A stretch of 44,014 nt of DNA. It comes from Fulvimarina sp. GTDB taxonomy: Bacteria; Pseudomonadota; Alphaproteobacteria; Rhizobiales; Rhizobiaceae. The translations under genes were made by a program, and so were the position numbers. Where the stretch lies: contig PACL01000065.1 in the NCBI GenBank assembly GCA_002700095.1, forward strand, positions 1-44,014, written 5' to 3'. The notes beneath the pieces were generated by a model, which had not been told where the DNA came from, made no database searches, and saw only the letters and a list, made by a program, of their open reading frames with translations. Of the stretch, positions 8,461 to 16,883 are shown piece by piece (position 1 is the stretch's first letter; every line of letters starts with the position of its first letter).

Positions 8461-10083
8461 GCGCCGCCACCTCCCCCTCGCAGGCCCCGCTGCCGAACCC
8501 GCCGGCAAGCCCTACCGGTGGCTTCGGACCGTTGAAGCACAAGGCCTTCCTGATCCTCTGGATCGCGACGATATTCGGCAATGTCGGCAGCTTCGTTCGT
8601 GACACCGCCAGCGCCTGGCTGGTCACCGACCTCTCCGGCGAGCCTGCGGCCGTCGCGCTCGTGCAGGCGGCGGCAACCCTCCTGATCTTTCTGCTGGCGA
8701 TCCCGGCGGGCGTCCTCTCCGACATCCTCGACCGGCGCAAGCTGCTGATCTTCATCCAGGTTCTCTCGCCGGCGTCTCGATCACCATGATGCTGCTTGCC
8801 CATGCCGGCGCCCTGACCGTCTCCTCCCTCGTTGCCCTGACCTTTGTCGGCGGCATCGGCACTGCTCTCATGGGGCCCGTCTGGCAGTCCATCGTGCCCG
8901 AACTCGTGCCCCGCGGCGAACTCAAGAACGCCGTGGCGCTGAACTCGCTCGGCATCAACATCTCGCGCTCGATCGGCCCCGCCGCCGGCGGCCTCGTTCT
9001 GGCGGCGGCGGGCGCCGCCGTGACCTATGGGATCGACGTCGCGAGCTACGTCTTAGTCATCGGCGCACTCATCTGGTGGAAGCGGCCGAAAGACGAGGCC
9101 GACGCACTGTCGGAACAGTTCTTCGGGGCGTTCCGCGCCGGCCTGCGCTATGCGCGCGCCAGCCGTACGCTGCATGTCGTCCTGTTCCGGGCCTTCGTCT
9201 TCTTCGTCTTCTCAAGCGCGGTCTGGGCTCTACTGCCGCTGGTCGCCCGCAACGTCCTCGGCGGCGGCCCGAGCTTCTACGGCGTCCTTCTCGGCGCCGT
9301 CGGAGCGGGGGCGATCGGCGGCGCGCTGGTGCTGCCGCGGATCCGCGGACGGCTGGGCGGCGACGGCCTGGTGCTGCTGGCCGCAGCTGTCGCCTCCGCC
9401 GTCATGGCGTGCCTCGCCCTTGCCCCGCCCCAGTGGCTGGCGATCGTGGCGCTGCTGCTCCTCGGCGCAGCCTGGGTCGTCGCCCTCACCACCCTCAACG
9501 GCACGGCCCAGGCGATTTTGCCGAACTGGGTGCGCGGCAGGGCCCTTGCCGTCTACCTGACCGTCTTCAACGGCGCGATGACCGTCGGCAGTCTCGGCTG
9601 GGGCCTCGTCGCCCAGGAGGTCGGCATCGCCCCGACGCTTCTCATCGGCGCGGCCGCGCTCATTGCCGTCAGCCTCGTCCTCCACCGGGTGAAGCTGCCG
9701 ACCGGCGAGGCCGATCTCGTCCCGTCGAGCCACTGGCCGGAGCCGCTCACCGCAGCTCCCGTGCCGAACGACCGGGGGCCGGTTCTCGTCCTCATCGAGT
9801 ATCGCGTGGCCGAGACCGACCGTCATCACTTCCTGGCATCGATCCGGCGCCTTTTCCGGAAAAGCTCGTCGAGTAGTTCATGGTCGAATCCTGGGCCGAG
9901 CACCTGCGTCAGCACCGCCGGGTGTCGCACGAGGATGCCGACGTGCAGGCGAGCCTGCGCAAGTACCATATCGGCCCCGCCGACCCGGTCGTGCGCCACT
10001 TCCTGACCATCCCGGCAAATCTTCGCGGACATCAGGCGACAGCGCAGACCCCTCCAGACGCTGGCAGCACGGGCGCAGCGTAG
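8457..10083 (+). pseudogene. MFS exporter (EntS/MFS_3 type) with three lesions
   Basis: Together the frames spell a full MFS_3 transporter of about 540 residues: FLILWIATIFGNVGSFVRDT near the start, FLLAIPAGVLSDILDRRKLL, the long helical middle, and the typical soluble tail VESWAEHLRQHRRVSHEDAD. Lesion 1: one C is missing near 8765, so LIFIQVL is followed by a stop at 8789 while the true frame continues as GVSITMMLLAHAG. Lesion 2: near 9845 the frame leaves HHFLASIRR and about 20 residues of the tail domain are absent. Lesion 3: a TAG at 9874-9876 precedes FMVESWAEH. The gene cannot make a full-length product. It was translationally coupled to DoxX. Confidence 0.88.
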
Positions 10084-10130
10084 GGCGAAAAGCCCGTCTT
10101 CGCGCGCCCGGCCGGAGAAGAGGATTGCTG

Positions 10131-10888
10131 ATGACCATCCAGCATCGGACCGTCCGGGCGAATGGCATTCGCCAGCATTATCTCGATGCCGGCGAAGGCC
10201 CGCGCGTCATTCTGCTGCACGGCTTCCCGGAGGCGTCCTTTGCCTGGCGCCACCAGATCCCCGTGCTTTCGACCCGCTTCCGGGTGATCGCGCCAGACCT
10301 GCGCGGCTACGGCGAGACGGACAAGCCTGCAACGGGCTACGACAAGCGCAACATGGCGCGCGACATCGTCGAACTCGCCCGTTCGCTCGGAATCGAGACA
10401 TTCGCCCCTGTCGGTCACGACCGCGGCGCCCGTGTCGCGACGCGTCTTGCCAAGGACCATCCGCAGATCGTCGACCGTCTCGTGGTGATGGACAACGTCC
10501 CGGCCCGCCTGGTCTCGCGAAACATGAGTACCGAGACGGCCAGGGCCTACTGGTTCTTCTTCTTCCACCTCGTTCCCGATCTCCCCGAAGCCTTGATCGC
10601 TGGCCGGGAGGACATCTGGCTGCGCCACTTCTTCTCCGACGGGTCCTTCAACCCCATGCGATTTCGGGCAAGGACTTCGACACCTATGTTGCGGCCTATA
10701 GGGGACCCGGCGCCGTGCGGAGCGCCATGGCAGACTACCGCGCCAACGCCGAGGACATCGCCCGGGATATGGACGACGCCGAGGTCAAGATCGCCTGTCC
10801 GGTCCTGTCGCTCTGGGGCGCCGATTTCGGCGCCGTCGCCCAGACATTCGATATGGCCGCCGTCTGGGCCAAGGAGCCGGAGCCGCGT
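10131..10888 (+). pseudogene. alpha/beta hydrolase (haloacetate dehalogenase/epoxide hydrolase type), frameshifted and truncated
   Basis: From an ATG at 10131 (GAGAAGAGGA upstream) the protein shows the oxyanion motif LLHGFPEASFAWR, PDLRGYGETDKP, and the nucleophile elbow PVGHDRGARVATRLAKDHP, whose Asp fits dehalogenases and epoxide hydrolases rather than Ser esterases. After FNPM, one base is missing near 10658; the true frame continues as ISGKDFDTYVAAYRGPGAVR and VLSLWGADFGAVAQTFDMAA. Similarity ends at about 10888 after VWAKE, where antisense zur sequence begins. The catalytic His region is gone. The loss of the 3' end is shared with the convergent zur gene. Confidence 0.85.
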
Positions 10889-11220
10889 GACAGTTCCACG
10901 AGCTGCCGTTTCAGCCCCGCATCCGCGATCGCGTCGGTCTGGCCGCACTGGATGCAGATCGCCACCGCCATCTGCCCTCCTCCACTAGGCTCTCCGCAGA
11001 CCGCGAAGGCGCGAAGGGTCTCGATCTTGCGCGCCTTGCCCTCGCGGACGAGCTTGTCCAGCACGCGGTAGACCTGGAGCGGAGATCGAATGCCGTCGGC
11101 ATTCAGAAGCTTGAGCAGTTCGTAGGCGCGCATAGGCTTGCCGGACTTCACCATGGCCTCATAGACGAGTTGCTGATTGCGACCGGTCCGCGCCGCCTGC
11201 CGATCCTCCACCTCCCACAC
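10735..11220 (-). pseudogene. zur: Fur/Zur-family regulator lacking its C-terminus
   Basis: The N-terminal winged helix is intact: NQQLVYEAMVKSGKPMRAYE, ADGIRSPLQVYRVLDKLVRE, KARKIETLRAFAVC, followed by ICIQCGQTDAIADAGLKRQL. After ELSRGSG (about 10888) the frame runs into sequence antisense to the hydrolase and ends at 10735 with unrelated residues. The final CxxC that helps bind structural zinc in Fur-family proteins is missing, and the usual His-rich stretch before ICxxCG reads GEPSGGGQM. An ATG at 11253 would put one Zur box inside the gene, so I prefer the GTG at 11220, with GGAG 9-12 bases upstream. It faces away from aztA across two Zur boxes. The product is probably inactive; another zur copy may exist elsewhere. 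Confidence 0.75.
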
Positions 11221-11236
11221 GCCCACGGCTCCATGT

Positions 11237-11253
11237 CTGTTATGATATAACAT
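11237..11253. promoter_or_regulatory. Zur box 1
   Basis: CTGTTATGATATAACAT is an imperfect palindrome (TGTTAT-GAT-ATAACA core). It matches 15 of 17 positions of the ATGTTATA-W-TATAACAT pattern typical of proteobacterial Zur sites. It lies between the divergent zur and aztA genes. The assignment rests on pattern, position and the zinc genes beside it. Confidence 0.75.
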
Positions 11254-11266
11254 TTATTATTGACGA

Positions 11267-11283
11267 ATGTGATAACATAACAT
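11267..11283. promoter_or_regulatory. Zur box 2
   Basis: ATGTGATAACATAACAT matches 15 of 17 positions of the same pattern. Its centre is 30 bp from that of box 1, about three helical turns, so two dimers could bind on one face. It is the box nearer aztA (start at 11338). Confidence 0.7.
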
Positions 11284-11337
11284 AGTCAGCCGTCAAGAGC
11301 GGGCGACGTTCGTCCGATTCTTCTCGGAGACTTCCGC

Positions 11338-12135
11338 ATGCAGGACTGCCTGACATTCAAGGACCTGACGCTGGGCTACAACCGGCACCCTGCCGTTCAT
11401 CATCTGAACGGCGCGGTTCGCATGGGCTCGCTCACCGCCGTCGTCGGGGCCAACGGATCGGGCAAGTCGACCCTGATGAAGGGGATCGTCGGCATCCTGA
11501 AGCCGATGTCGGGGAGCTGTGTCGTCGCACCGGGACACAAGCTTGCCTATCTGCCGCAACAGTCGGAACTCGACCGCACCTTTCCGGCCCGGGTCATCGA
11601 TCTCGTCTCGCTCGGCCTCTGGCCGCAGCGCGGTCTTCTGGGTCGGCACCGGGCGGACGATCGCCGCCGGGTAGGCGAAGCCCTGTCGGCCGTCGGTCTC
11701 GAAGGCTTCGAGAAGCGCCCGATCGATTCCCTGTCGGGCGGCCAGTTGCAGCGCACCCTCTTCGCCCGCGTGCTCGTCCAGGATGCCAATCTCATCCTGC
11801 TCGACGAGCCCTTCAATGCGATCGACGCACGGACGGTGACGGATCTCATCGCCCTCATCTCGCGCTGGCACGGCGAAAAGCGGACGGTGATGGTCGTGGT
11901 GCACGACCTCGATCTCGTCCGGCAGCATTTTCCGGAGGCCCTGCTTCTCGCCCGCGAGCCGGTGGCCTGGGGCGACGCCCGCGAGACGTTGTCATCTGCA
12001 AACCTCCTGCGCGCCCGCCAGTTTCACGAGGCCTGGGACGAGAACGCGCCCTGGTGCCCGTCGGGAACGACCGCGACGCCGACGCAACGCTCGGCCCTGT
12101 CGTCCGATCCGCTCCAGCCCGAGAATGCGGCGTGA
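11338..12135 (+). CDS. aztA: zinc ABC importer, ATPase
   Basis: A 265-residue ABC ATPase of the ZnuC/AztA group. Walker A is VVGANGSGKST (about residue 37), the signature is SLSGGQLQRTLFAR (about 131), Walker B is LILLDEPFNAID and the switch His lies in VVVHDLDL. It powers zinc entry through AztB. The start at 11338 follows the two Zur boxes by about 55 bp. The stop overlaps the aztB start by one base (TGATG). The azt assignment over znu rests on the whole locus: ATPase, permease, His-rich binding protein and an AztD-like protein in order on one strand. Expression is likely high when zinc is scarce, or constant if no working Zur exists. Confidence 0.9.
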   Translation: MQDCLTFKDLTLGYNRHPAVHHLNGAVRMGSLTAVVGANGSGKSTLMKGIVGILKPMSGSCVVAPGHKLAYLPQQSELDRTFPARVIDLVSLGLWPQRGLLGRHRADDRRRVGEALSAVGLEGFEKRPIDSLSGGQLQRTLFARVLVQDANLILLDEPFNAIDARTVTDLIALISRWHGEKRTVMVVVHDLDLVRQHFPEALLLAREPVAWGDARETLSSANLLRARQFHEAWDENAPWCPSGTTATPTQRSALSSDPLQPENAA

Positions 12136-13010
12136 TGAGCATTCTCTTTGAATGGATCGTCGCGCCCTTCGCCGAATTCGGCTTCATGCAGCGGGCGCTT
12201 GGCGGCGCGATCATGCTGTCGGTCAGCGCCTGCCCGGTCGGGGTCTTCCTGATGCTGCGCCGCATGAGCCTGACCGGCGATGCCATGGCCCACGCCATCC
12301 TGCCCGGAGCCGCCATCGGCTTCCTGTTCTACGGGCTGCAGCTCATTCCGATGACGTTGGGAGGCCTTGTCGCCGGCGTCGTCGTCGCGCTCGGCTCCGG
12401 CTTCGTCTCGCGCCTGACGATCCAGAAGGAGGATGCCTCCATGGCCGCCTTCTACCTGATATCGCTGGCTCTCGGCGTGATGATCGTCTCGCTGCGCGGC
12501 TCCAATGTCGATCTGATGCACGTCCTGTTCGGCACGGTGCTCGCGCTCAACGACGAAGCCCTGACGCTGATCGCGATGATCAGCGTGGTGACGCTCGCGT
12601 CGCTGGCGGTCTTCTGGCGCGCCCTCGTTGCGGAATGCCTCGATCCGCTCTTCCTGCGCTCGGTCTCGCGCCTCGGACCGCCGGTCCACTTCGTCTTCCT
12701 CGGTCTGGTGGTGCTCAATCTCGTCGGCGGCTTTCAGGCGCTCGGCACGCTTCTCGCCGTCGGGCTGATGATGCTGCCGGCCGCCGCCGCACGCTTCTGG
12801 ACCTCGCGCGTCGCCCCGATGTGCCTTCTCGCGATCGTGATCGGAATCGCCTCCTGCATCGGCGGGCTGCTCCTCTCCTATCACGCCTCCCTCGCCTCCG
12901 GGCCGGCGATCATCCTGTTTGCCGGGGCGGTCTACCTCCTCTCCACCCTTGTCGGAACCCGCGGCATTCTCGCGTCCTGGGTCCGGCCCTCTCTCCACCG
13001 CACTGCCTAG
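12135..13010 (+). CDS. aztB: zinc ABC importer, membrane permease
   Basis: A 291-residue ABC-3 family permease with about eight membrane helices. Family marks are GGAIMLSVSACPVGVFLMLR at the N-terminus, RRMSLTGDAMAHAILPGAAI (residues 50-70, the conserved S-x-x-G-D-A-x-x-H-A-x-x-P-G stretch) and LLAVGLMMLPAAAARFWTSR near residue 215. It forms the zinc channel with AztA as engine. Its ATG at 12135 overlaps the aztA stop, and aztC follows after 21 bp. No lesion is visible although it lies next to a decayed block. Confidence 0.92.
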   Translation: MSILFEWIVAPFAEFGFMQRALGGAIMLSVSACPVGVFLMLRRMSLTGDAMAHAILPGAAIGFLFYGLQLIPMTLGGLVAGVVVALGSGFVSRLTIQKEDASMAAFYLISLALGVMIVSLRGSNVDLMHVLFGTVLALNDEALTLIAMISVVTLASLAVFWRALVAECLDPLFLRSVSRLGPPVHFVFLGLVVLNLVGGFQALGTLLAVGLMMLPAAAARFWTSRVAPMCLLAIVIGIASCIGGLLLSYHASLASGPAIILFAGAVYLLSTLVGTRGILASWVRPSLHRTA

Positions 13011-13031
13011 ATCCAGCCAAAGGACTATCGA

Positions 13032-14039
13032 ATGGTCAAGACCATGACACTTGCGGCCGCCGTCAGCGCGCTGACACTGTCGACCGCAGCCTTCTCCCAG
13101 GCGTCGGCTCAGGAATTGAAGGTCGTCGCGAGCTTCTCGGTCATCGCCGACTTCGCCAAGAATGTCGGCGGCGACCGCGTCGAGATCACCACCCTCGTCG
13201 GCCCGAATGGCGACGCCCATGTCTACGAGCCGAAGCCGGCCGATGCGAGAGCGCTCGCCGAAGCCGACGTGGTTCTCGCCAATGGTCTGCAGTTCGAAGG
13301 CTTCCTTCCGCGCCTCATCGAGGCGAGCGGAACGGAGGCTCCGGTCATCGAACTGACGAAAGGCGGCGAGGTGCTGCGCAATTCGGAAGAAGAGCATCAT
13401 CACGACCACGAGGAAGCCTCCGCCGATGGCCATGACCACGATCATGATCACGAGGCTGAGGAAGCCGACCATGACCATGCCGAGGGTCACGGTCACCACC
13501 ATCATGGCGAATACGACCCTCATGCCTGGCAGTCGGTCCACAATGCCGAAGTCTACGTGAAGAACATCGCCGACGCCTTCTGCGAGGCTGACGCGGACGG
13601 TTGCGACACCTATCGTGCCAATGCCGACGCCTACGAGAAGAAGCTCGCGGAGCTCGACACCTACGTCAAGGAGCAGGTCGCCGAGATCCCGGAGAACAAG
13701 CGCACGGTCATCACCTCCCATGACGCCTTCGGCTATTTCCAGCACGAATACGGCCTGAAATTCCTGGCGCCCGAGGGCATCTCGACGGAATCGGAGGCTT
13801 CCGCGGCGGACGTCGCGGCGCTGGTGAACCAGGTCAAGGAAGACCAAGCCTCGGCCGTCTTCGTCGAGAACATCACCAATCCGCGCCTGATCGAGCAGAT
13901 TGCCAATGAGACGGGTCTCAAGGTCGGCGGCGAACTCTATTCGGATGCTCTGTCCGACGAGGACGGCCCGGCATCGACCTACATCGACATGATGCGGCAC
14001 AACGTCGAGACGATCAAGAACGACATCCTCGGCAGCTGA
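13032..14039 (+). CDS. aztC: periplasmic zinc-binding protein of the importer, His-rich loop
   Basis: A 335-residue cluster A-I (ZnuA/AztC) binding protein. A signal peptide ends near ASAQ (residue 27). LKVVASFSVIADFAKNVGGD follows, then GPNGDAHVYEPKPADARALA, whose His is a usual zinc ligand. Residues about 120-160 form a His/Asp/Glu-rich loop (many HDH and HHH runs), then GEYDPHAWQSVHNAEVYVKN with the second ligand His. TSHDAFGYFQHEYGLKF carries the third. The loop probably gathers zinc or exchanges it with a chaperone such as AztD. AAAGGA lies before the ATG. A strong hairpin at 14056-14084 follows the stop, separating this gene from the fusion gene. Confidence 0.93.
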   Translation: MVKTMTLAAAVSALTLSTAAFSQASAQELKVVASFSVIADFAKNVGGDRVEITTLVGPNGDAHVYEPKPADARALAEADVVLANGLQFEGFLPRLIEASGTEAPVIELTKGGEVLRNSEEEHHHDHEEASADGHDHDHDHEAEEADHDHAEGHGHHHHGEYDPHAWQSVHNAEVYVKNIADAFCEADADGCDTYRANADAYEKKLAELDTYVKEQVAEIPENKRTVITSHDAFGYFQHEYGLKFLAPEGISTESEASAADVAALVNQVKEDQASAVFVENITNPRLIEQIANETGLKVGGELYSDALSDEDGPASTYIDMMRHNVETIKNDILGS

Positions 14040-14055
14040 CGTCCCGGGTCTGAAG

Positions 14056-14084
14056 GAGCGACGGCGGCCGAACCGCCGTCGCTC
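14056..14084 (+). terminator. strong hairpin between aztC and aztD-zinT
   Basis: The arms GAGCGACGGCGG (14056-14067) and CCGCCGTCGCTC (14073-14084) pair perfectly around CCGAA, followed by TCTCTG. The 12-bp GC stem is strong but the U-tract is poor. It may end most aztABC transcripts, stabilise the upstream RNA, or lower expression of the downstream gene. Confidence 0.6.
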
Positions 14085-14233
14085 TCTCTGAACCAACTTC
14101 AAAACCGATACGTGCAACGACGCTCGCGGCCCTTTCGGCTTGCGGCTTCGACGGCGCGCGTCCCGACATGAGAAGCCTCGCCCCGATGGCGGGTGTGGCA
14201 CGACGTCCAACACCATCATCACAAGGAGCAAGA

Positions 14234-16054
14234 ATGCTGCGATCCATCGCCACCACGACGGCCCTCGCGCTCGTCATGTCCGGCAGTGCGCTGGCACAGG
14301 AGACCGATCGAGAGGATGTCACCCTCTATCGCGTCTTCGTCGGCGATCATGCCGACCCGAAGATCACCGCCTTCGATCTGGGCGAGCCAGACAATCGCTG
14401 GACCTTCGAGACGAAAGGACAGAGCAAGCTCTATGGCGTCGATGACGGCGCGGCCGTCGTCGCCGTCCAGTCCGACGACGATCAGGTCAACTTCATCGAC
14501 AGCGGCATCTCGCTCCACTCCCACGGCGATCATTCCGACATCGACATCGAAGAACCGACCGCGCTCAACGAGACCCTCACCGGTCCGCGCCCGTTCCACA
14601 TCATCGACCATGCCGGCAAGGTGGTGATCAATTTCGACCGCGGTGGCTATGCCGAGATCGTCGATGCCCATGAGCTGTCCGAAGGCGAGCTCGAGACGAA
14701 GCGCCTGCCCCAGGCCCGTGCCCATCACGGCTATGCCGCGCCGATCGGCAAGGGCTGGGTCACGAGCGTTGCCTCTGACACTCCGACCGAAGGCGACAAG
14801 GCGCCCGAGCGCGTCGGCCTGCAGCCGGTCGCCGAGGACGGCACGCCCACCGGCGACGTCGAGACCTGCACCGCCATCCATGGCGAGGCCTTTTCCGGCA
14901 CCTATCTCGCCACCGGCTGTGAGGAAGGCGTCCTGACCGTCAAGGCCGGCAGCGACGGACCGGAATTTGCGATGCTCGAATACCCGGCCGACCTGCCCGC
15001 CGGCGAAAGCACCGGCACGCTGATTGGCTCCAAGAGCATGCAGGTGTTCCTCGGCAATTACGGCGCCAAGGGTGTGGTCGTCGTCGATCCTGCCGACGAA
15101 CCGCATTTTAGCTATGTCGAACTGCCCTTCCGGCGCATCGACTTCGCGCTCGATCCGGCCAATGCCCGCTTCGGCTACGTCCTGACCGAGGACGGCACGC
15201 TCCACAAGCTCGACATTTTCAAAGCCGAGGTGACTGACAGCGCCAAGGTGACCGAGCCCTATTCCATGGACGGACACTGGAACGATCCGCGCCCGCGCCT
15301 CGCCATGGCCGGCGATGAAATCGTGATGAGCGATCCGAAGGCCGGCTTGGTGCGCCGAGTCGCCAAGGACACGCTGAAAGAGGCTGGCACGATCAAGGTC
15401 GGCGGCATGCCCTATAACATCGCGGTCGTCGGCGGCAGCGGCGTGGTCCACGAGGGTGAGGGCCACGACCATGCGGGCCATGATCACGGCAGCGCCGAAC
15501 ACGCCCACAGCCATGGCGATCCGCAGATCTACAAGGGCTATTTCGAGGACAGCCAGATCAAGGACCGTCCCCTGTCGGACTATGCCGGCGCCTGGCAGTC
15601 GCTCTATCCCTACCTGCAGGACGGCACGCTCGATCCGGTCTGGGAGCACAAGGCCGAGACCGGCACGATGAGCGCCAAGGAATACGAGGCCGAATACGAG
15701 ACCGGCTACCGGACGGATGTCGAACGGATCACCATCGAGGGCGACACGGTGACCTTCTACAAGAACGGCCAGCCGCTTTCGGGCCAGTACACCTATGACG
15801 GCTACGAGGTCCTGACTTACAAGAAGGGCAATCGCGGCGTCCGCTTCATCTTCGAGAAAAAGGAGGGAGACGCCGAGGCGCCGCAGTTCATCCAGTTCAG
15901 CGACCATAGCATCTTCCCGGCCAAGGCCAGCCACTATCACCTCTACTGGGGCGACGATCGGGCCGCTCTCTTGGAGAACGTGACGAACTGGCCGACCTAC
16001 TACCCCTCCTCGCTCGATGCCGACGAGATCGTCAGCGAGATGCTGGCGCACTGA
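14234..16054 (+). CDS. aztD: periplasmic zinc chaperone AztD fused to a C-terminal ZinT domain
   Basis: A 606-residue exported protein with AAGGAG five bases before its ATG. Signal peptide: MLRSIATTTALALVMSGSAL. Residues 25-405 are an AztD-type beta-propeller, with GVDDGAAVVAVQSDDDQVNF, a His/Asp segment SLHSHGDHSDIDIEE near 97, then HHGYAAPIGKGWVTS and YGAKGVVVVDPADEPHFSYV. A linker of His, Asp and Gly (about 408-430: GHDHAGHDHGS, EHAHSHGD) leads to a full ZinT domain (about 434-606): GYFEDSQIKDRPLSDYAGAW, VEHKAETGTM-like WEHKAETGTMSAKEY, and FSDHSIFPAKASHYHLYWGD with the ZinT zinc His cluster. AztD hands zinc to AztC; ZinT binds periplasmic zinc in shortage. Here both lie on one chain beside aztABC. 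It may have its own promoter after the hairpin. Confidence 0.9.
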   Translation: MLRSIATTTALALVMSGSALAQETDREDVTLYRVFVGDHADPKITAFDLGEPDNRWTFETKGQSKLYGVDDGAAVVAVQSDDDQVNFIDSGISLHSHGDHSDIDIEEPTALNETLTGPRPFHIIDHAGKVVINFDRGGYAEIVDAHELSEGELETKRLPQARAHHGYAAPIGKGWVTSVASDTPTEGDKAPERVGLQPVAEDGTPTGDVETCTAIHGEAFSGTYLATGCEEGVLTVKAGSDGPEFAMLEYPADLPAGESTGTLIGSKSMQVFLGNYGAKGVVVVDPADEPHFSYVELPFRRIDFALDPANARFGYVLTEDGTLHKLDIFKAEVTDSAKVTEPYSMDGHWNDPRPRLAMAGDEIVMSDPKAGLVRRVAKDTLKEAGTIKVGGMPYNIAVVGGSGVVHEGEGHDHAGHDHGSAEHAHSHGDPQIYKGYFEDSQIKDRPLSDYAGAWQSLYPYLQDGTLDPVWEHKAETGTMSAKEYEAEYETGYRTDVERITIEGDTVTFYKNGQPLSGQYTYDGYEVLTYKKGNRGVRFIFEKKEGDAEAPQFIQFSDHSIFPAKASHYHLYWGDDRAALLENVTNWPTYYPSSLDADEIVSEMLAH

Positions 16055-16261
16055 TCGCGCCGGTCCGATGCAAGCTTCCGTCCGGCCGGTAAGGTCGGGC
16101 GGCCCTTCGAAAGGAGCGTTCGATCCGGCCGACCCAAATGGGTGGCCCAACTTGTTTTTGAATGTGAAGTCGCCTTGCTCACGCCGGCGCCAACGACCTT
16201 TGCCACGAACGGTCACGGTCGGCCGTCATCAGCATGGTGCGGCCGACGGCCGGCCGTGTGA
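16055..16261. other. convergent intergenic stretch
   Basis: No gene seen between the convergent fusion gene and the membrane protein. Short GC-rich inverted repeats occur, such as GTCGGCCG/CGGCCGAC around 16217-16248, and could end transcription from either side. None has a U-tract good enough to call. Confidence 0.35.
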
Positions 16262-16882
16262 CTAAGCCCGGCCCCTGAGCCTGGTGAGCAGCGCCCAGCT
16301 GCGCAGATCCACCAACACCTTGAGCGTGGCTGCGATGGCCAGGCCGCAGAGCACTGCCTTGGAAGTCGTGCCCATCGTGCCCTCGATCAGCATCGCATGG
16401 ATCGCACCGGTCACGACCACCAGCGCGGCCAGCGCCGTATGGGCGAAACGGAAGATCGGCGGGCGGATCCGCAGCCGCTTTCGCAAGGCCGCGAGGATGG
16501 CGGCTGCGAACAGCGCCCACATAGCAACGACGCCCCAGGCGGAAAAGGGTGTCGGCGAGGCGAAGGTCAGGGCGTCGATGACGTCGGGCGGGCTGGTCAG
16601 CCAAAGACCTGCGACATGGACGAGGATCGCGGCGACGAGGAGAAGCCCCACCCAGCGATGCACCTGCCGCCCAATGCGCAGTCCAAACCCCGGCAGATTG
16701 CCGGCGGCGAGCAGCGGCTGGAGGAGGACGAGCGCCATCGCCACGATCCCGGCAAAGCCTGCCGCAATGTAGACCGGGCTTCGGTAGGCGAGATACTCGC
16801 TGGTCGCCGCGATCGCGATCGGAACGACCAGGACGCCCGCCAGCAGGGCCCAGACGAGCGCGGCCCGAATTCGATGCGGCAT
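16262..16882 (-). CDS. ferric reductase-like (heme-binding) membrane protein
   Basis: A 206-residue membrane protein with about six helices. Histidines are spaced along helices as in heme b ferric-reductase-like domains: GRQVHRWVGLLLVAAILVHV (residues ~73-92), then IFRFAHTALAALVVVTGAIH near 150-169. The start is taken at 16882 (MPHRIRAAL), one base after the stop of the Tat-exported protein, so the two are almost certainly co-translated. No NAD or flavin domain is attached, so it probably passes electrons across the membrane to or from a partner. The exported dioxygenase-like protein is the obvious candidate. The fold is likely; the partner is inferred. Confidence 0.8.
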   Translation of the reverse strand: MPHRIRAALVWALLAGVLVVPIAIAATSEYLAYRSPVYIAAGFAGIVAMALVLLQPLLAAGNLPGFGLRIGRQVHRWVGLLLVAAILVHVAGLWLTSPPDVIDALTFASPTPFSAWGVVAMWALFAAAILAALRKRLRIRPPIFRFAHTALAALVVVTGAIHAMLIEGTMGTTSKAVLCGLAIAATLKVLVDLRSWALLTRLRGRA

Positions 16883-16883
16883 G

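Noticed and set aside
12024..14231. 735-residue minus-strand frame opposite aztB and aztC
   Set aside because: It is antisense to two clear genes and low in complexity (Asp, Arg, Glu, His runs), a shadow of GC-rich codon use.
14219..16216. 665-residue minus-strand frame opposite aztD-zinT
   Set aside because: It is the antisense shadow of a gene with strong family motifs.
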